A stretch of 64,000 nucleotides of DNA from Zanthoxylum bungeanum (Eukaryota > Streptophyta > Magnoliopsida > Sapindales > Rutaceae), in the NCBI GenBank assembly GCA_019454045.1, contig SKCR01034802.1:18541-82540 (forward strand), in the 5' to 3' direction. Within the stretch, counting starts at the first letter, position 1. Each line of letters opens with the position of its first letter. The notes under the pieces were generated by a model. The model searched no databases. It was not told where the DNA came from and saw only the letters and a list, made by a program, of their open reading frames with translations. Shown piece after piece: positions 23,722-35,000 of this stretch. The position numbers and the translations under genes were made by a program.

Positions 23722-25766
23722 TGTTGGATTTCTAATTAGTCCTAAGATCAATTCAAGCAAGAAACATGTGTGAATACAACAATGAAATATGGCAGAATCA
23801 TACTTACATTGATCGGATTTGGCGATGCGTTGAACACAAAAATCTTCAAGCTTTCCTCCAAGGTGGCTCTCGGCATTGGGCTGCATTTTGTGCTCTTCAA
23901 ATTTGATCAACACCTCCATGGATTCTCCAAGCTCCACGCTTTGCAAATGGTGATTCCATGCTCACAAGTTTGTTTCCCTATCACCTTCGGATGACCTTTC
24001 ATGTGCTAGCAATGGAAAGATTTTCCACAAATCTTCTTTGTATCTTCTTGTAATTTTCGGCCTTGCCAAAAATTTGGGAGAGAAGCATTTTGGCCCTTGG
24101 CCGATTGTGAGGAAGAAAGAGAGAGGAGAGTGTGTTGGTTATTTGGTTTCCAAAACCTAATAAAAACATATACCAAAATTAGTCAAAGCTTTTCCAAAAA
24201 GCTTAGAAACTTTTGGAGGCAATAATGCAATAAATGTATTCCAACAACTCACATCACTCATGAATAGTGACTGGTTGTCAATCACTCAAAGTGACAAGAC
24301 ATCCATCACTTGAATGATGTGCGATGTGATGTGACGCGTGATGTGACTTGTAGGCCGCACTTAAATTCGAAATGCGAGTGGGCCCGCAAACACTCCAGGG
24401 CTCGGGTTCGCTAATTCCAAATTAACGAATTTTCCGTAGCGACGTAATTAAATCAAATTTAATTAAATAATTATGCCTAGTAAAATTACTATTCACGGCG
24501 CTAACGAATTAATTCTAAATTAACTCGTTCGCCCGAATTAAAATCTAATTTTAATTTCGTGTCGAAATCGAATTTCGTATAATATATCGAATATATTATT
24601 TTATTGATTAATTCCAAATTAATCGTTCTCTCTCTTTAAATAATATTTTATCCCAGATAAAATATCTCCGTAATTAATCCCAGATTAATTTTCTCTCTCT
24701 TATAATTAATCCCAGATTAATAAAGTGCGAGTCATACGTCATCGGTGAATCTTCGGGAAGCGACCCATGAGATCCCCGGATATGTTGGCAGTAAATCCGG
24801 TCATCGGACTATCCGAACACGTACGTACCTAGTATTACATTTTTACCGATTTACAATACATGGTTGGCTTCTAGCAAAGCACCGTGCCTACCCAATTCTC
24901 CAGAAATATTCTTACTGGAATATGTGATCTATATCAGGAGTAGTATACGTAGTATTGCGTATTTCGATCCAGCATCGGATGTCACGTGCAAGACCTGGGG
25001 CTGGAATTGTGTCTGCCCCGTAGGAAGCACATATCAGATCTCTGGTAACTAGTCTCTATAATCGGATAATCATGACCTAGTCCTATTATCCCGATGACTG
25101 CAGTACATAAGAGCACCAGTTCCGTATCCTACGTGATCATCATCTCCACTATGACTGAAGTGATACTTCCGTCTTGACATCACACCCAATACACTACGAT
25201 TCTCAATATACCCAGAAGAGGCGTACACAGAACCTGTTAAAGCCCTGGACGACCAAAACCAAAGTATATTGATTGTCGCAAGTATTAGCGGTGCAAGTCT
25301 TAGGTTAAGACCAAAAACACCTACCCTTATTCGGACTTCCATAGACACATAGTCATACTTCCAATGGAATTCCGATGGGTCTATCCAGAGCGAAGCTGTT
25401 TCCGTACCATCGGTAAACACAACTGCCTATTACACTTGCATGAGTATCCTATACCCAAATATATGAGAACTATGCCGTTATGCTCCCACAACGCGCACAA
25501 GTGTAATACTAGTCTTTTACACATTATCGATGTCTAATCTCGATAATACTCTGACTAGGGATATTTAATGATTAAACCTTCGTGGATTGATACTATCTCA
25601 TATCATCTCAATCCAGAACTAATCATAAGGACCTTTTATCATTTATACATATAGGTAATCCAATTACAAATGATAAAAGGGCAATTTCCTTTGTCACATA
25701 GTTAATTTGTACAACAACACCATGATCTGTACAAATAGTGATGCTATGGGCCATAATTGTGCAACA
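23722..25766 (-). mobile_element. Solo LTR S2 (C1 Copia family)
   Basis: A 2,045-bp segment with ends TGTTGGA and GCAACA is flanked by perfect duplications CTACA (23717-23721 and 25767-25771). It is closely related to S1 and the C1 LTRs and has no internal region. The array sequence on its two sides (GAGAAACTACA then ATCCCATGCCAAC) joins when one target copy is removed. It carries the hairpin chain, with CCA loops at 24653-24655, 24680-24682 and 24712-24714. Confidence 0.95.
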
Positions 25767-25771
25767 CTACA

Positions 25772-26050
25772 ATCCCATGCCAACCAGCACGGTAAGGCCT
25801 CGGTGGGACATAACCCGATCCTAAGTCATAACAAATACTTGGCCACAAAGGAATTCTCCCTCATTGCGCCATCAACATGGCCTCGGTTGAATGAATGTAG
25901 CACCCGATCTAATCAAGCAAACTGGCCACAAAGGAATGTACCCTCCATATGCTACCAATATGGCCTCGGAAAAATAAATATAGCCCCGAGCCATTAAACA
26001 AACCATGGCCTCAGTGGAACGAATGCAGCCTTGAACTATTCAATCACTCC
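25772..26050 (-). repeat. Tandem-array remnant of G2
   Basis: Inverse homologue of part of 12380-13910, with GGCCACAAAGGAAT and GGCCTCGG repeating. Only about one and a half units are left beside S2, against more than six landmark copies in G1. Confidence 0.7.
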
Positions 26051-27000
26051 GAGACTTAACCATTAAGGAATATTTTCAACCTCTGGCACTCACCATGGAG
26101 ATTGGAAATGGTGTCCCACTTCAAGTTATCCACCAAAAATAAAACCAAGACAAACAAAATGAGGGTGATATATCACATATCCTATGCTGACCCAAAAGAA
26201 ACAACAAGGGAGCCCAAAGCAACGTCCTGCCCCATGCTACCCAAAATAATAATTTTGAACCTTATTGTTTAACGTCCCGGAGAACCGAGCTATGGATTGA
26301 GGGGGCGGCAAATGCCATGAGATTTTTTCCCATGCTAGGAGTCCATGAGTCTACAAACGCCATAGAGACCCTCAGACCTTCCTTGTGCTATGCTCATACG
26401 GATTCGAAATCGGATGGCCAACACCACAAGGGCACTCTCCCTCCCCTTACTAGGATATCCTGAGGCTATAAATGCCACATAGGCTCTTTGGACTTCCCCG
26501 TGCTATGTACCTTATGTGGCTACAAACACCACAGAGGCCCGTGGTCCCTCCCCGTGCTATGCACCTCCAATATTAGGCGGAAAACGCCATGTGGGAATTA
26601 TCCTTCCCCATGCTATGCAAACCCAGAGGTACCGTAGTACCGAGCCACTAGCCATACATACATGCTATGATTACTTTGAGACACCAAATGCCACTTCTAC
26701 TCATTCGTTGAGCATGCTATGGATACCCGAGGTGCCAAATACCACGTAGGCCTTCATATCGCGACATTCCTCTAAGAGCAAATCATTGGATGTTAATGTT
26801 CTAGCCCAGAGGTTTGATAATGACACCAAGGATTGGTATGCCGCGGGAGCGCACCCTTTTCCCATATGCCTTGTATCCCTTCATGCATTATGATCACGAG
26901 TATTTTCATAAGAATATTAAACATGCCTTGCCCATTCCAATAACAAACAAGCATAGATGAACACGTTTTTATTTAAGAAAGGGAAAGTCTTATTCATATT
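26051..27000 (-). other. Non-coding spacer of G2
   Basis: Inverse homologue of 11641-12380. No reading frame is supported; short frames here (for example 26516-26749) follow the internal repetition. Confidence 0.6.
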
Positions 27001-27430
27001 TAGGGGATCTACTGCCCATCCTACAACTCTTTGAGGGTCATTCTAAGATAGGCTCTATCGAAAATATCTTTCTTAGTATCTTTGAACAATTCTTAACAAT
27101 GTCCTTCTGAACCGAGTTCTTTAGATAAATAAAGAATGGCAGGTCGAACAACAACCATAATTTCTCTAGGAGTAACTTATTCAGTATTAGCACCAAAGGT
27201 CGGGAGAAATCTGTCAACCTCTAATTCTTTATATTGCATTTCATTCAACAACTTAATCCTAGGTGTTTCACACCCTCTATATAATATGAGCCCGGAAAAC
27301 TGTGAAAAAGACATAATAATCAAGAGGGACTATGGAAACCAATCGAATACATCTGGAATATTGGCTCTTCCACTACTTCATAACGAATGTCGCTATTAGT
27401 GTTGTTCGGCCCACATAGCCGCTTCGTCTA
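27001..27430 (-). other. Post-gag segment of G2, broken at its 5' side
   Basis: Matches 11110-11640 in inverse orientation, then homology ends near 27430. Gag and the 5' LTR of G2 are absent, so G2 is truncated here by a deletion or by later insertions. Confidence 0.6.
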
Positions 27431-27860
27431 TTCACACGTTACTTTTCATTTTTCAAAGTGATTTTGGTTTTATTTTAGTAATCAAATATTGAGAATTCTT
27501 TATATTTGCATTTGTTAAATATGTTTTTTAGAAAAAAAAATTTAGCTTCTTGACTCTCTGTTTATTATATTTGCTTGCCTTAGCTAAATGAGTGGTATAT
27601 TCAATTCTATATGTACCTTTTCATTGGTTTCTAAGGCAATATCAAATATTACTTTGGTGTGGAATTCATTTATCAACTTGTCAATTCTTATTGTATACTT
27701 ATTTTATTTTTTGAACTGTCATTCGTCTTAGATGTATTCAGCTTTAGGACTCTACTTTCTGGTTCATCAAACAAGCAGCACTCTCTATCAATTCTCTGCA
27801 GTTTCATTACTTGTTTTTTCCAAAAAAAAATAGTTATTATCTGCTCTTTCAGTTGCTTCA
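27431..27860. other. Unassigned AT-rich stretch
   Basis: T-rich sequence without a credible frame. The 134-codon frame from 27659 runs into the GGTTCC repeats to its right and has no recognisable motif. It could be the interior of the hAT-like element at its right edge or an old flank. Confidence 0.4.
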
Positions 27861-27867
27861 GCAAACC

Positions 27868-28052
27868 GGTTCCATGGTCCGGTTCCGGTTCCGATCATTT
27901 TGGAATCGGAACCTACCCGGATAAAATCGGTTCCTTCATTTTTAGAACCGGAACCTACCCGATTACAACCGGTTCCGGTTCCAAATCTGAAAAATCGGTC
28001 CGGTTCCAACCGGTTCCGGGTAGACCCGGAACCGTTGCTCACCCCTTGTATT
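27868..28052. mobile_element. hAT-like terminal fragment with GGTTCC repeats
   Basis: The sequence is dense in GGTTCC/GGAACC in both orientations. Read on the minus strand its right end is GGGGTGAGCAACGGTTCCGG, which resembles plant hAT transposon ends (GGTGAGCA followed by CGGTTC repeats). I find no matching opposite end or 8-bp target duplication, so this is a fragment or a misassignment. Confidence 0.4.
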
Positions 28053-30330
28053 TAAAGCCTTAAAGTTTTGGTAAATTGCAAATTGATCAAATTCTTCTCT
28101 CCATCTCCTCAACCGCACCCTCACGCCCTTTGGAGAAGAAGAGGTCGCCGGCAGCAGCTCCGGCCACATCAGGCCGGCGCACCGGTGCCGATCGGACCGC
28201 CAGACCTCGACGCACACCTGGGTGGCCGGCGGTGACGCTATTGACGCCGGCATCAGCGACGACGAGAGGAAAAAGGGGCGTGCAATGGGTTAACCGGATC
28301 CGGCTCGTCAGTTCGTTTCACGGCCCGAGCCACCTACCAAATCGAAGCCCTCGACGAGTACTATGAGTGTGTGGGATTGATTTTTCCGATCAGCGGCCGA
28401 TTGCACGCGAAACGAGGGAAGAAGCCGCACGTGAATAGTAGAACCATGTTGAACAGTAGCTCCGATCGGAATTCCGTTGACACCAGCGCGTTCGTATGGC
28501 CGTTGGGAGTCCGAATATGGCCTCGGAATTTCGGTACGACTCTCCGTTTAGAATTTGATATTTCAAAGTGTATCCATTTGTATTCGGATGTTTCCGATAG
28601 TTTCGTAGTGTAAAGAATTTGCATGAGATGAATTGTGTATGTTTTAATATGTTAAAACGATAAATGTGGTAGAATCCTGGGAGAATAGGATGAGATATGA
28701 TCGATCCGGTAAAATTAGCGAGTTTCCGGTAAAACGGAGTTTCTCGCGCGAATGAGCGTAGTTGATCGTAAATATAGTTATAATGTAAATATGATATTGC
28801 GAGGGTAATTAGGTAATTTTGGGTTAGTCCGGAGGGTTTGAGACCCTTTCCGTAGCGTTTGCGGAAACTTTTTCTCAAGTTTTGCCGCAAACGCGTAAAG
28901 TGAGAATATGACTCATCTAGCTAGTTTAGAATAGTACGTAAGCATGTATTAGAGTAATGAAGTTTAGATCGTAGTACCAGAGATGATTCGGGTGTTCCGG
29001 GGAACCCGTAGTTGTTTTAGATGAGTTGAAAGTTCCGCAAATAGCGGTTCTGACAGATATTGTGATTTGTTTTGACAGATCTGACCGGGATTAGGAGTGT
29101 CCACCTAGCCAGGTAAGTAACTCATGCTTCTAATATTTAAAAGACTTAGTAATGTTTGAAAGAAGTTATGTAGTAAAGTTATGTATGGTTTATGCATGTA
29201 ACAGGTATATAATTCATATATAAAGTTGAGTGTGGAAGAAAGAAGCAGTTGTAATTAGATACACATATAGACAAGAATAAATAATTATAAGCAGAAGTAT
29301 GAGTAAAAGATAAGTATAAACATATAGAAGAAATAGAGACACATATGTAAGTATAAACCAGCGAGTATATTTAGATAAGAACACTTGAATAAGGTCGTAA
29401 ATATAATTTACTGAGACTTGGGTATGAGGGATGTAGAAACTACACCCTAGGGAATGATATTACAGTTATAAATGAGATAATCATATATGAATTAGTGATA
29501 TGAATGAAAGTCTGTATTTTATGCATTGTATAAGAATATTAACATGCATGAGTAAATAAAAACTAGTGAGTACTGATACATGTATATAAGATGGTATAAA
29601 GCATAAATGAGTAGCATATGCATGACATGAGAATATATAAAAGATTATGATTTGAGATTTCTGAGCACAAGTTGATAGTTAGAAAATGGCAAAGTAGTTT
29701 AAGAACTAAGACATTGGAACTCATATATGCTTGATGTCTGATATAGTAATAGAGCTTTGAATGTATGTGTATGAATATAAATTGTGCAATATATTGACTG
29801 TGAGCCACCAGTAAGGTAAGTTATAAAGGTAAGCTAAGTTGTGATGGTTGAATGTGTGCATATATAGATAAATATAGATATGTATGAATGTAAGATAAAT
29901 TTAGCATGTTTAGTTTGAACAAGCATTCTGTTGATATTTGAGCATATAGTTAGTAAGATCATTATAGAGAAAATCATGGCTAGAGTAGAGAGAAGCATGA
30001 GATATGCATATATGCAAGTGCATGTGTGTGTGGGTGTTTTTAGGTTTTCAACGATTGAGCATACGACAACAATGTTTTCAACAATTTCAAATGTTTAAAG
30101 AAAGATTTCAAATGCTTTTGAAAAGAATCATATTTCAGAAAATATTTCTTTCTACAGTTTGAGTTACAGATTATGGTTCAGTATGTAACTTGAGATACAG
30201 TTCAGAATTGACGGATAATTTGGAATTGACGGATATAGACGCATGTGCACATGTGGAGGACTGAGGGGACGCTTTCAGATCCTCGAGCAGGACTAGGGGC
30301 TACAGGGTCCCGAAATCCTGATTTTTAGAG

Positions 30331-30430
30331 ATGCCCAGTTGAGTTATGGTCCTGGGCATTGAGTACACCCCCAGTTGAGTTATGGTCATGGGTGCAGAGA
30401 GACGTCCAGTTGAGTTATGGTCCTGGACGT
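30331..30430 (+). repeat. Three tandem hairpins with a shared loop
   Basis: The segment TTGAGTTATGGTC occurs three times, each flanked by inverted arms. Hairpin 1: ATGCCCAG (30331-30338) with CTGGGCAT (30352-30359). Hairpin 3: ACGTCCAG (30402-30409) with CTGGACGT (30423-30430). Both are perfect 8-bp stems with different sequences. Hairpin 2 is weaker, CACCC (30366-30370) with GGGTG (30390-30394). Confidence 0.9.
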
Positions 30431-30431
30431 A

Positions 30432-30835
30432 GAGCAGTTTTCAATTTCCAGTACACAGTTTTTCAGACTTCAGTCAGTTTCAAAATTTCAGAACCAGATT
30501 TTCAGTTCAGCACACGGTTTTCAAATCATCAGAACATGGTTTTCAAAAGTTGACCTTAGTAAGAAGTTTTCAGAAACCAGATTCTAGAAACAGTTGTCAG
30601 ATCTCAGATTTCAGATACAGTTTTCAGAAAGAGCCTTTTAGAAAAGAAAGTTTTCAGAAATATCGGTTTTACGAATGATTCAGAGTTTTAAAGCAGAAAC
30701 TAGTTTTTCAAGTAACGCATGCAGAAAAGAGTTTTTAGAAAGAAACTTTCAGATAAAGAATTCAGAAAGATTTTTCTGAAAACAGCATTTCAGAAAAGAT
30801 TTCAAAAGTATTTTAGAAAGCATTTGCATGTTAAG
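30432..30835 (+). repeat. TTTCAGA-rich simple-sequence stretch
   Basis: Short, irregular repeats of TTTCAGA, TTTTCAGAAA and CAGATTTCAGA fill about 400 bp. There is no coding potential. It directly follows the hairpin triplet. Confidence 0.7.
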
Positions 30836-31952
30836 TAGAGCATGGTTTACAGTTACATATTTAAATCATATGTTTAGTTATCATTTAAAAGCATTTTGTT
30901 GACATAAAAAATTTGTTGACATGACTGCATCCGCATAGCCATATGGTTAATCTTGTATGGAACACGTTCATATGAAGTATCACGTTGTAAATACGCGTTG
31001 CATAGTAGCATGACCTTATTTGAATGAATACGTATTAATGATGATTGTATGAGTTGCTTACTTACTTAGAAAGAACATACTGTAAGGATGCTAGACTTGT
31101 TCAAATGGTACACATGCATGTAACCATGGGTAGTGGATTTGATATTAACAGAAATAAGATGTTAGATATCCGATTTGATAATATTTCAAGATAATGGAAG
31201 AGAGAAAGTTAGATAAATACTTGAATCTGATTAGTAACAAGTATAAAGAGTATGCAGAATTTAGTGTTTATGCACCAGTAGTATGATGGAACTTCTCGTG
31301 TTGGTGATATAGGAGATATTATATATACACATATGTAAATAGAATTTGATAGTGTAATAGCAAACAAAAGTTGGCAGGTGTTGATCAGTTAAGGTACAGT
31401 ACAATGTCAGGTTTGTGAAATGAATAAGGAATAGACATTTAATTAAAACTTTAACCATTTGCATGATTGCTTACTGAGTCATTATGACTCACATTCCAAT
31501 AGTTTGTAGTTTTGTAGGTCAGTAGCTGTCATATAGAACCAATAGAACCGGAGATGTTCGGTGAAACTTTGAAGACGGTGGATCACCCCAATTACAGTCG
31601 AGGAGTCATTGAGTCCTGGGTCGAGTTGGGTCATCACGACTACTTAATTTTGTGTTTGTATTTGCATTAAATTTGTATCCAGTTGTATAGTATGAAATAG
31701 AATAGTTTTAGTTTTGAGTTGTGCCGGAGCCGAGTATTTACTTTTGCTTGGTGAGTTAGGCCTGAGGCCTTGATGATATTTGCATTTATGTTGAGTAATG
31801 TGAGAGGTTGTCTCATGGTCTGGTTTAAGCCAGGTTGCATGATGTTTTACGATACATAATGCCAAAATTTATCAGAATAAAGGCTTATGGAGGTAGGGTT
31901 AGCCTGTCTCCGCCTGCCGATAGCATCTAGCCTAGGCGGGATTTACAGGTGA

Positions 31953-32821
31953 GCACTAGAAGATACAAGCTAGAAAGAAAGTTATAATGGTTCAGATTGC
32001 CATTGAGGGAAGTTATTTCTCAATATTTTTTAAATGAAAATGGGCTCATGCAAGCTTTACCTTTTGAAGTGAAGATGAGGGAAGTAAGGGTTTTCTACCG
32101 ACCCAACCTTCTGATAGATGTAAGAAATGGCTTCGTTTATTTCAGTTTACCGACCTGAGGATATGAGATGTTGTCTTATACTCTTAGGCGGTGATTTGGG
32201 CTTCTCGAGGATTGATGAGTTAGAAGTAGGCCAGCTACTGATAAGATGGAAGATAGCTTGAAGCTTTTTGACTGATATATATAACCACATATAAGTGGTT
32301 AGAATACAGGCTGACACATGGGCATAGTATGTAACAGTTACCAAGAATGAGTAATTTAATGAAATTCATATGACAGATAACAGAGGTGTCAGACGGCTGA
32401 GCTATTATCCATAGGGTAATTGGAGAAGAGATCAAGGTATAATGGACTAGAATGTGACTGACGTCACGAGTTGGTGTAATAGTAGAATTTGACCTAGTAT
32501 ATAAAGGGGGTGAAGAACCATGGTAAGGGTTGGTCAATGTTTATTCTAAGCCTCTTGAATTGGTAATAGAGAGAAAAGAATCTAGAGTTAGAAAGAGAAA
32601 AGGTCGGAGTCGAACCGTAATGGTAATAAAGTGCTTATATTTCTTTTTTGTCCGTGGAACTAGGTTGGATCCATTCACTACCAGTTAAATCCTCTCTTGC
32701 CTTGTCTTTGTGTTTTTTAATTTTCTTGCTAAGTTTAATTTGGTTTCCCAACAACCAACAAATTCAACAATTGGAGTGGGATTTTGTTCGAGAAGTGTTT
32801 TCTTGAAATGCATTTGGAAGG
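31953..32821 (+). repeat. Gypsy LTR, probably the 3' LTR of G1
   Basis: Starts TGAGCACTAG, ends GTAAACA and matches 8682-9555 in the same orientation with visible divergence. No primer site follows its end, so it is a 3' or solo LTR. The simplest reading is that it closes G1, with G2 and the 28-32 kb material inserted between. The target site is untestable because the other edge of G1 is outside the window. Confidence 0.7.
32459..32506 (+). promoter_or_regulatory. LTR promoter: TGACGTCA and TATA box
   Basis: The palindrome TGACGTCA (32459-32466) lies 31 bp upstream of TATATAAAG (32498-32506). The same pair is in G3 at nearly the same spacing. TGACGTCA is a known bZIP-type target. This is probably the element's own promoter. 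Confidence 0.65.
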
Positions 32822-32963
32822 AACGAAAATCAACTGTAAACAGTGATAAATTTAATCATAAGTATCGATATTTATAGTTAAAAAATAATTTTAATACATA
32901 ATATCAAGCTATTGTGATAGAACTTTTATCACCCTTTATTCAATATCATTTTTTCGCATAATA
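32822..32963. other. Unassigned flank left of C1
   Basis: AT-rich, no frame. Together with 43401-43445 it is the pre-insertion site of C1. Confidence 0.5.
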
Positions 32964-33385
32964 ATAACTGTTAGACATTATGTCCCATAGCGTCACTGTT
33001 TGTAAATGATATTGTATTATTGTACAAAATTAACTATGTGATAATTTGCCTTTTGCCGTTTTGTAATATTATTTACTTTGACTTATAAATGGCGAAAGTC
33101 CATATGATTAGTACCTGGACTGAGAATGATATGAGACAGTATCAGTCCCCAAAGGTTTAATCATTAAATATCCCTAGTCGTAGTATTATCGAGACTGGAC
33201 ATCGATAATGCGGAATAGACTAGTATTGCGCTTGTGCACGTTGTGAGGGCACAACGGCATAGTTCTCATATATTTAAGTATTGGATACTTATGCAAGTGC
33301 GATAGGAGGTTGTGTTTTACCGATGGTACGGAAAACAGCTTCGCTCTGGATAGACCCCGCGGAATCCCATTGGTAGTATGTCTAC

Positions 33386-33996
33386 GTGTCTATGGGAGGC
33401 CGCATCAGGGTAGGTGTATATGGTCTTAACCTGAGACTTACATCGCTAGTACTTGCGACAATCGGTAAACTTTGGTTTTGGTGGTTGGGGACCTTAACCG
33501 GTTCTGTGTACACCTCTTCTGGGTTTATCGAGAATCGTAGTGTACTGGATGTGATGTCAAGATGGAAGTATCGCTTCAGACATATGGAGGTGATGATCAC
33601 GCAGGACACAGAACTAGTACTCTATAAAAGGTTGCAACCGTCGGGACAATATGACCAGGTCAGGATTGTCCGATTTAAAGAGACTAGTTGCTTGATGTCC
33701 GATATATGTTTCGTACGGGGCAGACACATCTCCAGCCCCAGGCCTAGCATGTGATCATCCGATACTGGATCGATGTACGCAATACTACGGTATACTACGC
33801 CTGATACAGATCTTATATTCCTATAAGAATATTTCTGGAGAATTGGGTAGGCATGGCGCTTTGCTAGAAGCCAACCTTGTCTTGTAAATCGGTAGTAAAG
33901 ACGTAGTACGAGGTACGTACGTGTTCGGATTATCCGACGACCGTATTTACTGCCAAAATATCCGGAGATCTCTTGGGTCGCTTCCTGAAGATTCAC
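33386..33996. other. Overlapping sense and antisense open frames in the C1-family LTR
   Basis: The plus frame (33386-33754, 122 codons) and the minus frame (33996-33622, 124 codons) overlap. Versions of the plus frame occur in the 3' LTR (41831-42199), S1 (20884-20618), S2 (25420-25070) and C4 (62218-61940), sharing GVFGLNLRL or GVYGLNLRL, LWFW and SVLGVMSRWKY-like residues. The minus frame recurs in the 3' LTR (42438-42067), S2 (24745-24927), C4 (61615-61797) and S1 (about 20281-20453), sharing GWLLAKRHAYPILQ. Neither resembles a known protein. They may only reflect recent copies, and I do not call them genes. Confidence 0.3.
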
Positions 33997-34018
33997 CTAT
34001 GATATTTGATTCGGACTT

Positions 34019-34304
34019 AATTAATCTTGGATTAATTGCGGAGAAACTTTATCTTGGATAAAGTGCCTTATTTAGAGAGAGAGAGATTAATTTGGAATTA
34101 ATCGATAAAATTATTATATTCGATATAATAATCGAAATTCGATTTCGACGCGAAATTAAAATTAGATTTTAATTCGGGCATACGAGTTAATTAAGAATTA
34201 ATTCGTAAGCGACGTAAATAATAATTTCGCTAGGAGCGATTATTTATTTAAATCCGATTTAATTAACGTCGCGACGCTAGTTCGGTATTTCGGAAATATC
34301 GAAC
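34019..34304 (+). repeat. Hairpin chain in the C1 5' LTR
   Basis: Consecutive inverted repeats with 3-nt loops: 34019-34037, 34047-34063, 34085-34103, 34110-34132, 34133-34147, 34154-34174, 34182-34206 and 34280-34304, plus a TTAAAT/ATTTAA pair around CCG near 34252. Two stems have one non-Watson-Crick position each (34182-34206, 34280-34304) and both are G.U in the sense strand. The 3' LTR copy is at 42461-42746, where one loop has changed from AAG to TAG with its stem intact. Confidence 0.9.
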
Positions 34305-34944
34305 CCGAACGCGTGAGTGGACGTGGGCCCACTTTCATTGGGAAACGTGTGGGGCCCACATGACACTTGTCATTATATGCATTATTTTATTGATAAGGCA
34401 TTGCATGTTAATAGTGTACAAAACACTCTAAGGCATTGCATGGTGATAGTGTGCATTTCACTCAAAGGCTTTGCATGGAGTTTGAGTGTTTGACACTCTA
34501 AGCCATTGCATGGTTTATGTCATAGATTTATTATTAATTTAATAAATTATAACATAAATATAAATTGATTTTTGGTATACAAAGATTAATTAATCAAGAC
34601 TTTCACCAAAAATCTCTCTTCTCTCTCAAATTGCCGTGAACTCCATTGACAAGGGCAAGGAAGATTTGATCTTCCATTTCTCCATTTTTGCTAGCACAAG
34701 CAAGGGATCAAAAGAGGTGATAGGGAAACCATCAAAGAGCTTGGAATACAAAAGCTTGGAGCTTCAAGTCTTCTTCCTCCTCTTGGCCGAATCTTCCACA
34801 CTTGGAGCTTCTACCATTTGATCATCTTCTTCATCACAAGGCATTGTAAGTATGATTCCGCCATACTTCATGTTTAAATATATATTCTTTATAGTATTTC
34901 ACATGCTTAATCTTTGTTTGGGACATTTATATAAAAACCAACAA

Positions 34945-34962
34945 TGGTATCATTGAGCTAGG
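34945..34962 (+). other. C1 primer binding site
   Basis: TGGTATCATTGAGCTAGG starts one base after the LTR. Its first eight bases match the initiator methionine tRNA primer site common in plant Copia elements. Confidence 0.9.
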
Positions 34963-35000
34963 TTTAAGCATGAAATACTTTAGGTTAAAATTTGGGTAAA

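Larger units (their letters stand above)
28055..31952 (+). mobile_element. Chromovirus-like (Tekay/Del type) long LTR piece
   Basis: No coding frame is credible over 3.9 kb. A local GC-rich part (about 28100-28330) is followed by phrases such as GTGAATAGTA and GAACAGTAGC, and the right edge reads GCCTAGGCGGGATTTACA, like the GCGGG-TTACA ends of long plant chromovirus LTRs. The expected start TGTAACACC was not found, so the left part is missing or diverged. It abuts a Gypsy LTR start at 31953. Assignment rests on remembered family features. Confidence 0.45.
32969..34943 (+). repeat. C1 5' LTR
   Basis: Starts TGTTAGACATTATG and ends AAAAACCAACA. It contains overlapping open frames on both strands (33386-33754 plus, 33996-33622 minus) and the hairpin chain at 34019-34304. 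Confidence 0.97.

Noticed and set aside
28100..28330. GC-rich island resembling a host first exon
   Set aside because: The frame 28076-28366 reads low-complexity P, R, A and T residues with no continuation or splice partner; nearby motifs fit an LTR better.
28390..28890. 166-codon minus-strand frame
   Set aside because: No recognisable domain, odd composition, and it lies in a long-LTR-like non-coding piece.
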